Source: Oscillospiraceae bacterium
Lineage (GTDB): Bacteria; Bacillota; Clostridia; Oscillospirales; CAG-272
Reading direction: 5' to 3'
Length of the DNA stretch: 64,000 bases
NCBI GenBank assembly: GCA_015063485.1
Contig: SVUA01000003.1
Span: forward strand, 1 to 64,000
Under the pieces are notes generated by a model. It searched no databases and had not been told where the DNA came from. It saw nothing but the letters and a program-made list of their open reading frames with translations. Of the stretch, positions 39,110 to 48,675 are shown one piece after another. The position numbers were made by a program, and so were the translations under genes. Each line of letters starts with the position of its first letter. The first letter of the stretch is position 1.

Positions 39110-41498
39110 CTGCGTATCTAACGGCTTCCATAGCGTCTTTTGCGTACTTGTCCGCGCCGATACGCTCTGCGTATTCGCGGTTAAGGACTGCGCCGCCGAC
39201 TATAACCTTACACTTCGGGTGCTTTTCACGCAAGAGAGCGATGGTTTCCTCCATCGCGGGTACGGTAGTGGTCATAAGAGCGCTGAGTCCGACGAGAGAA
39301 ACGTCCTCGGCAATAGCGCGCTCAACTATCGTTTCGGGCGGCACGTCGCGCCCAAGGTCAATGACCGTAAAGCCGTAATTTTCAAGCAAAAGCTTAACTA
39401 TATTCTTTCCGATATCGTGAATATCTCCCTTGACCGTCGCTATTATCACCTTAAAGCGCGCGCCGTCCGTCTTTTCTTCACCGCTCTTTGACAGCATAGC
39501 CACCTTTATTTCCTCAAAAGCCGACTTTGCCGCCTCCGCGCTCATGAGAAGCTGGGGCAGATATATCGTTTTCTCCTCAAAGCCCTTCCCCACTATGTCA
39601 AGCGCGGGAATTATGTGTCCTTGCACGATGTCAAGAGGCGCGTTTCCCTTTAGCATTTCAACAACAAGCTCCGAGGCACGCTCCTTAAGTCCTTTTACTA
39701 CCGCTTCTTCAAGAGCAGACGCATACTTAACGTCTGCCTTTTGCACACTTGCCGCCACCTGTGTCGTCATGGAATAGCTTTCCGAAAATGCGATATAATC
39801 GCTGAAACTTTCGTCAAGCCCGTGCAAAGCGCGGTAGGAATAATAGACCTTCATCATCTCCTGCGAGTAAGGGTTCATAATAGCCGCGGAAAGTCCGCGC
39901 TCAAGAGCGGAGGTAAAAAAGGTCGAGTTTATCATATCCCTTGCGGGAAGTCCAAACGAAACGTTCGAAACTCCGAGAACCGTCTTGCAACCAAGGCGCT
40001 CGGAGATAAGCGAGAGTGCGTCAAGTGTCACCTTTGCGGCGTTTTTATCAGCGCTTACCGTCATTGTAAGCGTGTCGAAGATAATATCTTTTTTCTTGAT
40101 GCCGTACTCCGAAGCGACCGCGAGTATATTCTCCGCTATCCTGAATCTTTCCTCTGCAGTCTCGGGAATACCGTTCTCGTCAAGAGTAAGCGCAACGATA
40201 ACTCCACCGTACTTTTTTGCAAGCGGAAATACCGCTCTCATGCTCTCTTCCTTGCCGTTTACCGAATTTATCATCGCTTTTCCGTTGTAAATACGCAAAG
40301 CCGCTTCCATAGCCGTCGCATTAGAGGTATCTATCTGCAACGGCAGAGCGCACACGCTTTGTATCTCGCGAACGGCTGACACGAGGACCTCACGCTCGTC
40401 AATGTCGGGAATACCCACGTTCACGTCAAGCACGGGCACTCCGCACTCCTCCTCGCGCAAAGCTTCGGAAAGTATATAATCCATATCTCCCTCGACAAGA
40501 GCTTGCTTGAATCTCTTTTTTCCCGTCGGATTTATGCGCTCGCCGATAAGCACGGGAGCTTTGCCAAAGGTCACGGCATTCGCGTAAGACGAGATAACCG
40601 TAAGTCCCTTGTCTGTTACGGAAATCGGAGCTATGCCCTTTGATGCGCACACGAGAGCAGAGATATATTCGGGAGTCGTTCCGCAACAGCCTCCCGCCAT
40701 ACGCGCACCGCGAGAGAGCATATCCGCTGTGACTTTAGAAAACTCCTCTGCCGATACGTCAAATACCGTCTTTCCGTCCTTGACCGAGGGCAGACCCGCG
40801 TTAGCTTTTACAAAAACAGGCACGGAAGCGACCGTTAGCAAACGGTCTATAATGGGAGCTAATTGAGAAGGACCTAACGAGCAGTTCGCGCCGATAGCGT
40901 CAGCACCGAGTCCTTCAAGCATGGCGCACATAGCCTCGGGGGTCGCACCCGTCATAAGCTTTCCGTCCGAGCCGTAAGCGTTCGAAACGAAAACGGGCAG
41001 GTCGCAAGTTTCCTTTGCGGCTAAAAGAGCGGCTTTCGTTTCGTAGGAATCGTTCATAGTCTCAATAAAGACGAGCTCCGCTCCGTGCTTTACGCCAAGG
41101 ATTACGACCTTTGAGAAAAGAGCGACCGCATCCTCAAAAGCAAGGTCTCCGTATGGCTTCAGGAGCTTTCCGCACGGTCCTATATCAAGAGCTATAAATT
41201 TTTCGTGGCTTCCCTTTGATATCTCCCTTGCCGCGCGGGCATTTTCAAGTGCTGAGGAAATAACAGCTTCAAGCTCACACTCTGAAAACTTAAGAGGATT
41301 CGCTCCGAAGGTATTTGCGCAAACGACGTTAGAACCTGCCGAAAAATAGCTTTCGTGGATATCTCTGATAATATCAGGGTGAGAAAGATTCCAGAGTTCA
41401 GGCAACTCTCCCGCCTCCAGTCCGCGCTCTTGCAAAAGAGTACCCATTCCCCCGTCGAGATATAATATATTATTTTTTGCGTAATCAAGAATTTTCAT
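39075..41498 (-). CDS. metH: cobalamin-dependent methionine synthase lacking the C-terminal activation domain
   Basis: DGGMGTLLQERGLE, GGCCGTTPEYISAL, GERINPTGKKRFKQAL, DIHDIGKNIVKLLLENYGFTVIDLGRDVPPE. Confidence 0.95.
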   Translation of the reverse strand: MKILDYAKNNILYLDGGMGTLLQERGLEAGELPELWNLSHPDIIRDIHESYFSAGSNVVCANTFGANPLKFSECELEAVISSALENARAAREISKGSHEKFIALDIGPCGKLLKPYGDLAFEDAVALFSKVVILGVKHGAELVFIETMNDSYETKAALLAAKETCDLPVFVSNAYGSDGKLMTGATPEAMCAMLEGLGADAIGANCSLGPSQLAPIIDRLLTVASVPVFVKANAGLPSVKDGKTVFDVSAEEFSKVTADMLSRGARMAGGCCGTTPEYISALVCASKGIAPISVTDKGLTVISSYANAVTFGKAPVLIGERINPTGKKRFKQALVEGDMDYILSEALREEECGVPVLDVNVGIPDIDEREVLVSAVREIQSVCALPLQIDTSNATAMEAALRIYNGKAMINSVNGKEESMRAVFPLAKKYGGVIVALTLDENGIPETAEERFRIAENILAVASEYGIKKKDIIFDTLTMTVSADKNAAKVTLDALSLISERLGCKTVLGVSNVSFGLPARDMINSTFFTSALERGLSAAIMNPYSQEMMKVYYSYRALHGLDESFSDYIAFSESYSMTTQVAASVQKADVKYASALEEAVVKGLKERASELVVEMLKGNAPLDIVQGHIIPALDIVGKGFEEKTIYLPQLLMSAEAAKSAFEEIKVAMLSKSGEEKTDGARFKVIIATVKGDIHDIGKNIVKLLLENYGFTVIDLGRDVPPETIVERAIAEDVSLVGLSALMTTTVPAMEETIALLREKHPKCKVIVGGAVLNREYAERIGADKYAKDAMEAVRYAEGRAGTRSTLS

Positions 41499-41625
41499 GA
41501 CTATCCGCCTTTCGTAAGTCTTGCATATATACATTGCATGTATACATTAATTATAAAACATATAGAGGATTTTGTCAATAACCGAACGTTTTTTTGCAAA
41601 TAAAGAAAAAAATTTCAAAAAGGTA

Positions 41626-41654
41626 TTGATTTTTTTTTAAAGTTGTGGTAAAAT
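41626..41654 (+). promoter_or_regulatory. putative sigmaA promoter of secG
   Basis: TTGATT-N17-TAAAAT. Confidence 0.55.
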
Positions 41655-41730
41655 ATAAAAAGCTATCGGTTCATTATGCCAATTTCGGCTTTGATAGATA
41701 AATATTATTGCTTATTCGGAGGTTTTTTAA

Positions 41731-41982
41731 ATGACCGCATTAGAGATCACACTTGGAATCATTATTATAGTATGTGCCGCAATTCTTATCGTTTGCGTAC
41801 TGTTCCAGTCGGGCAAGGAGAAAGGTCTGTCGGGTTCTATCGCAGGTTCTTCTGAAGGCTTTTTCTCAAAGAACAAGATCCAGACAAGAGATAAGATTCT
41901 CAGCAGAATAACTACTGTTCTTACTATCATTTTCGCAATCGTTGCAGTAGTAATGTACATTTACATCGCAGCTATCAAGTGA
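41731..41982 (+). CDS. secG: preprotein translocase subunit SecG
   Basis: two TM segments with CVLFQSGKEKGLSGSIAGSSEGFFSKNK. Confidence 0.93.
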   Translation: MTALEITLGIIIIVCAAILIVCVLFQSGKEKGLSGSIAGSSEGFFSKNKIQTRDKILSRITTVLTIIFAIVAVVMYIYIAAIK

Positions 41983-42008
41983 TTTCCTTGGTAACCTAAC
42001 GAATAAAA

Positions 42009-42038
42009 GACCGCAAGTCTGATCTTGCGGTCTTTTAT
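42009..42038 (+). terminator. intrinsic terminator
   Basis: agaccgcaagtctgatcttgcggtctttta. Confidence 0.85.
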
Positions 42039-42049
42039 TTTGATCTACG

Positions 42050-43123
42050 CTACTCTTTAATTATTCTTATCGACATACTGCAACGCTCTGCTGCACTCGT
42101 TTTTTCAAAATATTCTCGCTCCATAGGTATCCATTCGTCAAAGAAACGCTTTGCGAGTGCGGGTGTGTTACGTTTTTTGATACGCTCTCTTTGATATTCG
42201 GGCTCTATATCCAAAAAGACCGAAAGGTCGTAAGGATCAGCGAAAAACGGATGCGTGGAATATGCGCCCTCAACGACCGTCAATTTTTGGGGTTCAACGG
42301 TTATCGGAGGCATAAGCGTTTGTGTCGTGCAGTCAAACGGTCTGTAACAGACCGTCTTTTTTTCGCTCAATGGCAAAAGTACCTCGTCAAAAAAGCGTTC
42401 CCTATCGACGTTTCCGCCGACCTCCTCAAGTCTTTGTTTTGTACGTTGCTCGGGACGTAAAAAGAAATCGTCCATGTGAAAGACAGTGCAGTAGTAGATC
42501 TCCGAGAGAAGCTTTGCAAGCGTCGTTTTTCCGCTTGCGCTCCCACCCTCTATGGCCACAGTAAGTGAGCCGCTGTCCTTAAGTGCTTTATCTATCCGCG
42601 CAAAGAACGGCAAAAATTTTACGTACTCGTTTGAAATAACGCGATATGCGGGTGAATATTCCTTTCGAAACTCCTCGGAATGATGTACGGCAGGATATCC
42701 TCTCTCACTCCATTCGGAAAGCTTTTTTTCAAATTCATCGAGTGAAAACGGCAGTTTTCCTTCTCTCACAAGATCTCTTGCTATCTCAAGCTTTGAAAAA
42801 AACGCGCTTTTGCCGTTCGACTCTTTTTTTGCCGAAAGATAAAATAATCTTCCAAGCGTTTGAGCGCTCAATCCTCTATCGAGCCACGAAAGAGCTACTC
42901 GGCTGTATGCTCCGTCAAGCGATTCTGTAAGCGGCATCTCACTTTTTTTCATAGCGGCATATTCACTGACGACGTATTCGATAGCGCCGTCTTGGGATGC
43001 TACCATATGTCCGCAGCCAAAAGAGCTTTGGTATAAATATTTAAAAATATCGGTTATCTGTAATCTCGTGTGATCTTGATAGTGTTTTATCAACATTTCG
43101 CGAGTTCTCTCGCTGCTTTTCAT
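42050..43123 (-). CDS. two-domain protein: ~190-aa N-terminal domain of unknown function plus uridine-kinase-like P-loop domain
   Basis: C-terminal VAIEGGSASGKTTLAKLLSEIYYCTVFHMDDFFLRPEQ; N-terminal RLQITDIFKYLYQSSFGCGHMV region not recognised as a kinase. Confidence 0.75.
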   Translation of the reverse strand: MKSSERTREMLIKHYQDHTRLQITDIFKYLYQSSFGCGHMVASQDGAIEYVVSEYAAMKKSEMPLTESLDGAYSRVALSWLDRGLSAQTLGRLFYLSAKKESNGKSAFFSKLEIARDLVREGKLPFSLDEFEKKLSEWSERGYPAVHHSEEFRKEYSPAYRVISNEYVKFLPFFARIDKALKDSGSLTVAIEGGSASGKTTLAKLLSEIYYCTVFHMDDFFLRPEQRTKQRLEEVGGNVDRERFFDEVLLPLSEKKTVCYRPFDCTTQTLMPPITVEPQKLTVVEGAYSTHPFFADPYDLSVFLDIEPEYQRERIKKRNTPALAKRFFDEWIPMEREYFEKTSAAERCSMSIRIIKE

Positions 43124-43136
43124 AATTTTCTCCAAT

Positions 43137-43676
43137 TTAATTTTTTGATTTAAATATCTTTGGATCGTCGAGCACCATAACAAATATCGGTATCAGGATC
43201 ATCTGTGCGATAATACCGGGAATTGCGTTCGTGATAGCGCCCGCAAGGAACGCCGTAAAGGTAAAGCTTCCGCCATTTATTCCAAGGCAGACAAACATAG
43301 CCGCTCCCCAAATAAGTCTGCCCACGATCATAGCGATAAGCAACGAGCAATAGATGTAAGGCTTCTTTTTGGGAAGTATCTTGTGCATGAGTCCCGCTAT
43401 CGCGCCGTATGCCGCAAGTTCAAACGCCATGCAGAGAGCAGTCGGGAAAAGAGGCGGCATTCCGAGTGTGAGTGAGCGGAAGATAGGAGCAACAGCTCCG
43501 ACTGCCAATCCCCACGGCCACCCGCAGATAAATCCGCAAAGAAGCACGGGCAAGTGCATAGGACATAGCATAGAGCCTATCTCAGGTATTTGCCCCGTGA
43601 GAAAAGGCAATACGTAAGCGAGTGCCAAAAATAACGCGGCTAATACCATTTTTAAAATTTTGTTATTGTTTTTCAT
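43137..43676 (-). CDS. ECF transporter S component
   Basis: small 5-6 TM protein: LAALFLALAYVLPFLTGQIPEIGSMLCPMHLPVLLCGFICGWPWGLAVGAVAPIFRS. Confidence 0.85.
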   Translation of the reverse strand: MKNNNKILKMVLAALFLALAYVLPFLTGQIPEIGSMLCPMHLPVLLCGFICGWPWGLAVGAVAPIFRSLTLGMPPLFPTALCMAFELAAYGAIAGLMHKILPKKKPYIYCSLLIAMIVGRLIWGAAMFVCLGINGGSFTFTAFLAGAITNAIPGIIAQMILIPIFVMVLDDPKIFKSKN

Positions 43677-43680
43677 TTTC

Positions 43681-43790
43681 AGTTCCTTTCTTGACGCAAA
43701 AAGGTATCATTATCCTTCGCGGATATAATGATACCTTCATAGCATCTTTTTAGTTTTATTGAAAATTTTATATAAAGGAACTTCTGTTCC
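43681..43790 (-). promoter_or_regulatory. candidate leader attenuator of the ECF S-component gene
   Basis: 13-bp hairpin with T-tract (43701-43737), 9-nt anti-SD pairing (43774-43782 with 43681-43689) and overlapping local hairpin (43777-43790). Confidence 0.45.
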
Positions 43791-43825
43791 GCCGCAAAGC
43801 TTCTGCTTCGACAGTTTTTCAAAAA

Positions 43826-44245
43826 TTAAAGACTTTTATCGTCTATGATGCTATGCAGTTTAGCGATAGCATCGGCAATAAGAGATGCCGTATTGAGATT
43901 TGAAACGCCTGCCACAAGATTGTCACACCTATTCATAGGTATAAGAATACGGATAGCGTTTGCCTGACCGACAGCGACAGCCATTTTGGGTGTTATCTCT
44001 CCAAGCATTGAGTCGGCTATTACTATACCGATAGGTCCGACTATAACATCTGCCTTGCGACAAGCTACGATAACGGGATTTTCTCCCGTAGCGGCATTTT
44101 TTGCACCTGCTTTTATCATAGTAGCCGTTGCAACGGCATTCGTTCCGATAACATTAAGCGTTATATTTGAAAATTGAGTATTTATCTCTTTGACGAGCTG
44201 AGAGCCAAGCTGACCGCCCTGACCATCAATAATAACGACGTTCAT
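43826..44245 (-). CDS. DUF3842 family protein
   Basis: VVIIDGQGGQLGSQLVKEI, NAVATATMIKAGAKNAATGENPVIVACRKADVIVGPIGIVIADSMLGEITP. Confidence 0.85.
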   Translation of the reverse strand: MNVVIIDGQGGQLGSQLVKEINTQFSNITLNVIGTNAVATATMIKAGAKNAATGENPVIVACRKADVIVGPIGIVIADSMLGEITPKMAVAVGQANAIRILIPMNRCDNLVAGVSNLNTASLIADAIAKLHSIIDDKSL

Positions 44246-44335
44246 AAGGATAACGTCCTTTCATTTTATAATTAAATTATACTGTGTATCTCTTAAAAAA
44301 TCAAGAAAATATGATGCAAAATATAGAAAATTTGT

Positions 44336-46009
44336 TTATTTGTCAGTTTTTATTGTCTCAAAAAGCTCTTCTCTCAAATTTTCGAAAAATTCCGCGGATA
44401 TCGGATAGTTAAAGAAATCAAGCTCACCGCCTGCCACTCTGCGCACAAGTGCCTCGGTAAATTCTCTGCCCTTCAGCGACTCGCAAAGTTCAAGCGCGCG
44501 TATGTCCTCCATAGCCTCGCGCATAGCCGAGAGTCTTATGGATTCCCACGGCGTACCGTCGTCGCCGGGATATACGAGAAATGAGTCGCCCGCGGGCGCA
44601 AAGCTCTCGTTATCGGTATGTAAAAACGGATCTATCGCCTCATAGGAATATTGATTATTGTAGTAATTATATCCCCAATGCAAAAAGCCCTTTATCTTTG
44701 CCATATAAAGCTGAACTCCGAGTATGCGCACACGCGCAAGTGACATTGACATAAAACGGTTGGTCACGTCAACAGCTCCGCTCGCTCCGCAATAATACGC
44801 CCAAAGTCCCTCGATATTTCCCTCAAGAAAAGGTTTTATATGCTTTATCGCGGGTACGGGAGTTTTTAAAATACCCAGCTTGTAAAAATCATAGTCCGAA
44901 AGCGCGTCGATCATATTATAACCTTCAAGATAAGGCGCTATCATGTCCTTGCAACGCTTGTATTGTTCAAGATGCTCTATGCGAGGCTCATCGGAAACGT
45001 GGAAAAAGCAGTTTTTATCAACGCCTTTTTTCTTAAATGCCGAGAGCATGGCGGGAATAAATTGGGCAAGAAAGCTTCTGTATTCGTGTGAGTTTGCGTC
45101 GGTCTCCCAACCGAATATGCGCTTGTGCTCACCGTTTACGTACGCCTCGAATTTCGGTGCGTGCTCCGCTCCCCATTGAGTAAAGAAGTGAGGTATCTCA
45201 AAGTATTCCACACCCAAAGAAAGACAAAGGTCTATCCATCGCTCAAGCTTTTGCGTGTCAAATTCGTAAACGTTTTCCGCGGTCACGGTTATATCAACAA
45301 GCTGAGTCGTCAGACGCTCTCCGCCTATATACGTATCAAGTTCGGGAGTGAAAACGGGAGTAAATATCATATTTATTCCCGAGCGGACTGCCACACGGAT
45401 ATAATTTTCGATCAAATTCCAATGCTCCTCCGAGAAGACGGGAACACGGTGCGCCTGCGCTATGCAGTCGGTATAAAGCCATTCAGTGTGGATAAGCTTT
45501 TGCTTTGGAAGCTCGATATCGAGCAGACGAACAGAAATGCTGTCACGAGACATCTCCTCTCCCGTTTGCCAGTCGCAAAGCGTTACGGAAAGCGAATATT
45601 CCATCGCGGGCGCGCCATTTGGAAATTCCACTTCTATCCAAAGGGTGCGAAGTTGATACGATGGTATCGAGACAGCGCCCCCGTAATGAAGCGGACGGAT
45701 AAGGTCGGGATAAAGCCCCGCCTCCGTGCGCAGATATTTTTCGTCAAAATTTTCGGCGTTTACGGGGTAATGGTTTGGAACGCAAATGACCTCGCGAACG
45801 GTAGCAAACTTAGCCGCTGAGCCATCGAGCAATATTTTTGCGCGAAGCGGCTTTTTTACCACACAGTCAAGATAAAATCCGAGCTGAAAAGCCACCCTGC
45901 CCTCTTTAAACGCGGTAAATTTTCTTATCTCACGTTTTTTTGTAATGTCCTCGTCTAAAAAACAGTTGTCAAGCGAGGATAAAATTTTAGTCTTTAATGC
46001 GTCAAGCAT
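44336..46009 (-). CDS. DUF4091 / GH123-like glycoside hydrolase family protein
   Basis: FFHVSDEPRIEHLEQYKRC, IKGFLHWGYNYYNNQYS, YPGDDGTPWESIRLSAMREAMEDIRALELCESL. Confidence 0.85.
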   Translation of the reverse strand: MLDALKTKILSSLDNCFLDEDITKKREIRKFTAFKEGRVAFQLGFYLDCVVKKPLRAKILLDGSAAKFATVREVICVPNHYPVNAENFDEKYLRTEAGLYPDLIRPLHYGGAVSIPSYQLRTLWIEVEFPNGAPAMEYSLSVTLCDWQTGEEMSRDSISVRLLDIELPKQKLIHTEWLYTDCIAQAHRVPVFSEEHWNLIENYIRVAVRSGINMIFTPVFTPELDTYIGGERLTTQLVDITVTAENVYEFDTQKLERWIDLCLSLGVEYFEIPHFFTQWGAEHAPKFEAYVNGEHKRIFGWETDANSHEYRSFLAQFIPAMLSAFKKKGVDKNCFFHVSDEPRIEHLEQYKRCKDMIAPYLEGYNMIDALSDYDFYKLGILKTPVPAIKHIKPFLEGNIEGLWAYYCGASGAVDVTNRFMSMSLARVRILGVQLYMAKIKGFLHWGYNYYNNQYSYEAIDPFLHTDNESFAPAGDSFLVYPGDDGTPWESIRLSAMREAMEDIRALELCESLKGREFTEALVRRVAGGELDFFNYPISAEFFENLREELFETIKTDK

Positions 46010-46044
46010 AATAACCTCCGAAAAGTTGAAGTTGAAAGTTAAAT

Positions 46045-46127
46045 AAATTGCGGTTTGTCGGTGGCGAGTTAAAAACTCGCCACCGACTTCTATTCATTAC
46101 TCCATCTCACCGATAAATCAAAATTTG
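46045..46127. repeat. 83-bp minimal TIR element
   Basis: one substitution from the 32628-32710 copy by eye. Confidence 0.9.
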
Positions 46128-46144
46128 AAACCAAGCTTATAATT

Positions 46145-47743
46145 CTATTTACCGAAATAATCGTGAAGAGTCATATATTTCTCAAAGATCTTTGCGTATG
46201 CGCTCACGTTTTCGGGAATTGGAGTATAGGTTTTCGATACACCCGCGCAAAGCGCCTCGGAAGCCTCGAGAGTATTCTTAAATCTACCCGAAGCAACAGC
46301 TCCGCATATAGCTGTTCCGAGAGCGGTCGTCTGATCGGAATCGATAACGCAAAGCTCCTTATCAAGAACGTCGGCATAGATCTGCATAAGCAAGGGGTCT
46401 TTTTGAGCGATACCGCCCGTCACCTTTATCTTATTTATATCCAAGCCGTTTTTAGTGTAATTGTCCATTATATTTTTCATACCGAAAGCGGTCGCCTCGA
46501 TAAGCGCTCTGTAAATGTCCTCGGGACGAGTTGACAGTTTCATGCCCACCATAACTCCTGTCAACGTTGAGTTTGCAAGAGTGCAACGGTTTCCGTTCCA
46601 CCAACCGAGCGCGACAAGTCCGTGCTCTCCAACCGCCTGACATTGCGCCTTTTGGCGCAAAAGCTTATGTATGCTTATTCCCTTTTCTTCAGCTTCCTTT
46701 TCGTATGCCGAGGGAACGCCCGTTTTCACAAACCAGTCAAACAGATCACCCACACAGCAAAGCCCCGCATCATACGTCGTCATACCTTCCGCGAGAGCAT
46801 CACAGCCACAGGACATAATTCCGCCGATAGCTTTTCCGTCAAACGAGTTAAAATTAAATCCCGACGACGTACCCACCGATACAAGCGCAAGTCCGTCCTC
46901 AAGTCCCGCGATAAGAAATGAAGAGTGAGCGTCAACAAGTCCGAAAGCAACCGCTGTTTCGGTAGATAATCCCGTTCGATCTGCCCATTCCTTACAAACG
47001 CATCCCGCAAAAGTACCCGCGAGCATCGGCTCGCCGCCCATCTTTTCCTCAAATACGTTTTCAAGCCGCGCATCAAGTGAGCGCATATATTCCTTGCTCG
47101 GAAATCCCTTATCTCTCGACCAACCGTCCTTTATTGACGCAAACGCCGAGCTTCTCGCTTCTTTTCCCGTAAGAAGCCGTACGAGAAAATCTGAAATATG
47201 CAGGATTCGATGAGCCGCCTCGTAAACCTCAGGGGCGTCTTTAATCGTCTCCACAAGCTTCGGTATCGTCATTTCAACAGAAATTCCCGAACCGCATCGC
47301 TCGACAAAGTGTTCAGCAAGGCGCTCAGCCTCGCCCTTTATCATATCCATATATTTTTCCGCGCCGTGATGCTTCCACATCTTTACGTACGCGTGCGGCT
47401 CGTCCGCAAAACGAGGATCAAAGCAAAGCGGTACGTTATTTTCGTCTACAGGAATAAGAGTTGAATCGGTACTGTCGATACATATTCCCTCTACCTCGCT
47501 ACCGTCTATCTTATTGTTCTCGATAACGCCCTTTATAACGTATTCAAGAGCCTCGATATAATCCGCGGGGTGCTCGAGCGCGTAATTGTCTGGCAATACC
47601 CGTCCGCCGATCTCCTTGAGGATCGCGTGAGGATACACGTACATACAATCCTTGGAAAGAGCCTTGCCTTCCTCTGCGTCAAGCAGTACCGCTCTTGCCG
47701 ATAAAGTCCCAAAATCTATTCCGATAGTGTAACGTTTTTTCAT
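46145..47743 (-). CDS. araB: ribulokinase (FGGY family)
   Basis: YTIGIDFGTLSARAVLLD, ICIDSTDSTLIPVDENNVPL, GWWNGNRCTLANSTLTGVMVG, KVTGGIAQKDPLLMQIYADVL. Confidence 0.92.
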   Translation of the reverse strand: MKKRYTIGIDFGTLSARAVLLDAEEGKALSKDCMYVYPHAILKEIGGRVLPDNYALEHPADYIEALEYVIKGVIENNKIDGSEVEGICIDSTDSTLIPVDENNVPLCFDPRFADEPHAYVKMWKHHGAEKYMDMIKGEAERLAEHFVERCGSGISVEMTIPKLVETIKDAPEVYEAAHRILHISDFLVRLLTGKEARSSAFASIKDGWSRDKGFPSKEYMRSLDARLENVFEEKMGGEPMLAGTFAGCVCKEWADRTGLSTETAVAFGLVDAHSSFLIAGLEDGLALVSVGTSSGFNFNSFDGKAIGGIMSCGCDALAEGMTTYDAGLCCVGDLFDWFVKTGVPSAYEKEAEEKGISIHKLLRQKAQCQAVGEHGLVALGWWNGNRCTLANSTLTGVMVGMKLSTRPEDIYRALIEATAFGMKNIMDNYTKNGLDINKIKVTGGIAQKDPLLMQIYADVLDKELCVIDSDQTTALGTAICGAVASGRFKNTLEASEALCAGVSKTYTPIPENVSAYAKIFEKYMTLHDYFGK

Positions 47744-47763
47744 TTTTGCGTCCTTATCCTATA

Positions 47764-48342
47764 TCATTCCAATTCATCAAGCGTTTTCTTAAAGCTATCG
47801 AGAAAAGTGTCACAAAAGTACGCGACCTCTTCAAGACATCTGTACGAGTCCACCTCTTTTTTCAGTGCCTTTTCCGCCTTTGCAAACTCGCGGTTTCCGC
47901 TCCGCATTTCCTCAACACACTTGATATAAGCCGCTATCTTATCCGCCGCCTTTATGACCGTTTGCTCGTAAGAGCCTTCTTCAAGTGCAATAAGCGAACG
48001 GTATTCCCCCGTTAGCTCCTCGGGTAGCATTCCGATAAGCTTTTCGTTGGCAATTCCCTCTATATCCTTGTACGCCTTGCGTATCTCGGGATTGTAATAT
48101 TTTATCGGTGTCGGAAGATCGCCCGTAAGAACCTCGCTCGTCTCGTGATAAAGAGCCATTACGGCTATTCTGTCGGCGTTCACGTCTCCGCCGAATCTTT
48201 TGTTCTTGATGACCGCGATAGCGTGCGCTATCTGCGCCACCTGCGCACTATGCTCCGCGATATTTTCGTCGTTTACCGACTTCATAAGACTCCATCGCTT
48301 TATAAGCTTCATTCGCGCCATGTAAGCAAAAAAATTATACAT
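47764..48342 (-). CDS. HD-domain 5'-deoxynucleotidase (YfbR-like)
   Basis: RWSLMKSVNDENIAEHSAQVAQIAHAIAVI, ALYHETSEVLTGDLPTPIKYYN. Confidence 0.92.
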   Translation of the reverse strand: MYNFFAYMARMKLIKRWSLMKSVNDENIAEHSAQVAQIAHAIAVIKNKRFGGDVNADRIAVMALYHETSEVLTGDLPTPIKYYNPEIRKAYKDIEGIANEKLIGMLPEELTGEYRSLIALEEGSYEQTVIKAADKIAAYIKCVEEMRSGNREFAKAEKALKKEVDSYRCLEEVAYFCDTFLDSFKKTLDELE

Positions 48343-48369
48343 AACAATTCCTTATATTTGTTAATAAAC

Positions 48370-48489
48370 GGACCGTTGAGGACGCCGGTCCCTACAAACA
48401 CAAATTGTTTGGGTCTACCGTCGCCTTACGGCGAGAAATATACAGCCGTATACCTCTGACCTTGTAGGGACCGACGTCCTCGACGGTCC
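48370..48489. repeat. long palindrome, GGACCGTYGAGGACGCCGGTCC type
   Basis: inverted arms, central tcgccttacggcga. Confidence 0.85.
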
Positions 48490-48499
48490 GTTTTTACGA

Positions 48500-48675
48500 A
48501 ATATTTATACCTGCAAAAAGTTTTTTGAAGGAGTTTGAGGGAACTTTTCTTTAAAAAAAGAAAAGGTGACCAAAAGAAAACATTGGCATTGGTTTTTGTC
48601 TATGCCCTGCTTGAAAGTTTTTTGAAGGGAGTCTGAGGGAAACTTTTTTTCAAAAAAGTTTCCCTCAGCGCGTCC
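48500..48675 (-). repeat. stop-codon-anchored element after aspS
   Basis: TAA|GGACGCGCTGAGGGAAACTTTTTTGAAAAAAAGTTTCCCTCAGACTCCC. Confidence 0.75.
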
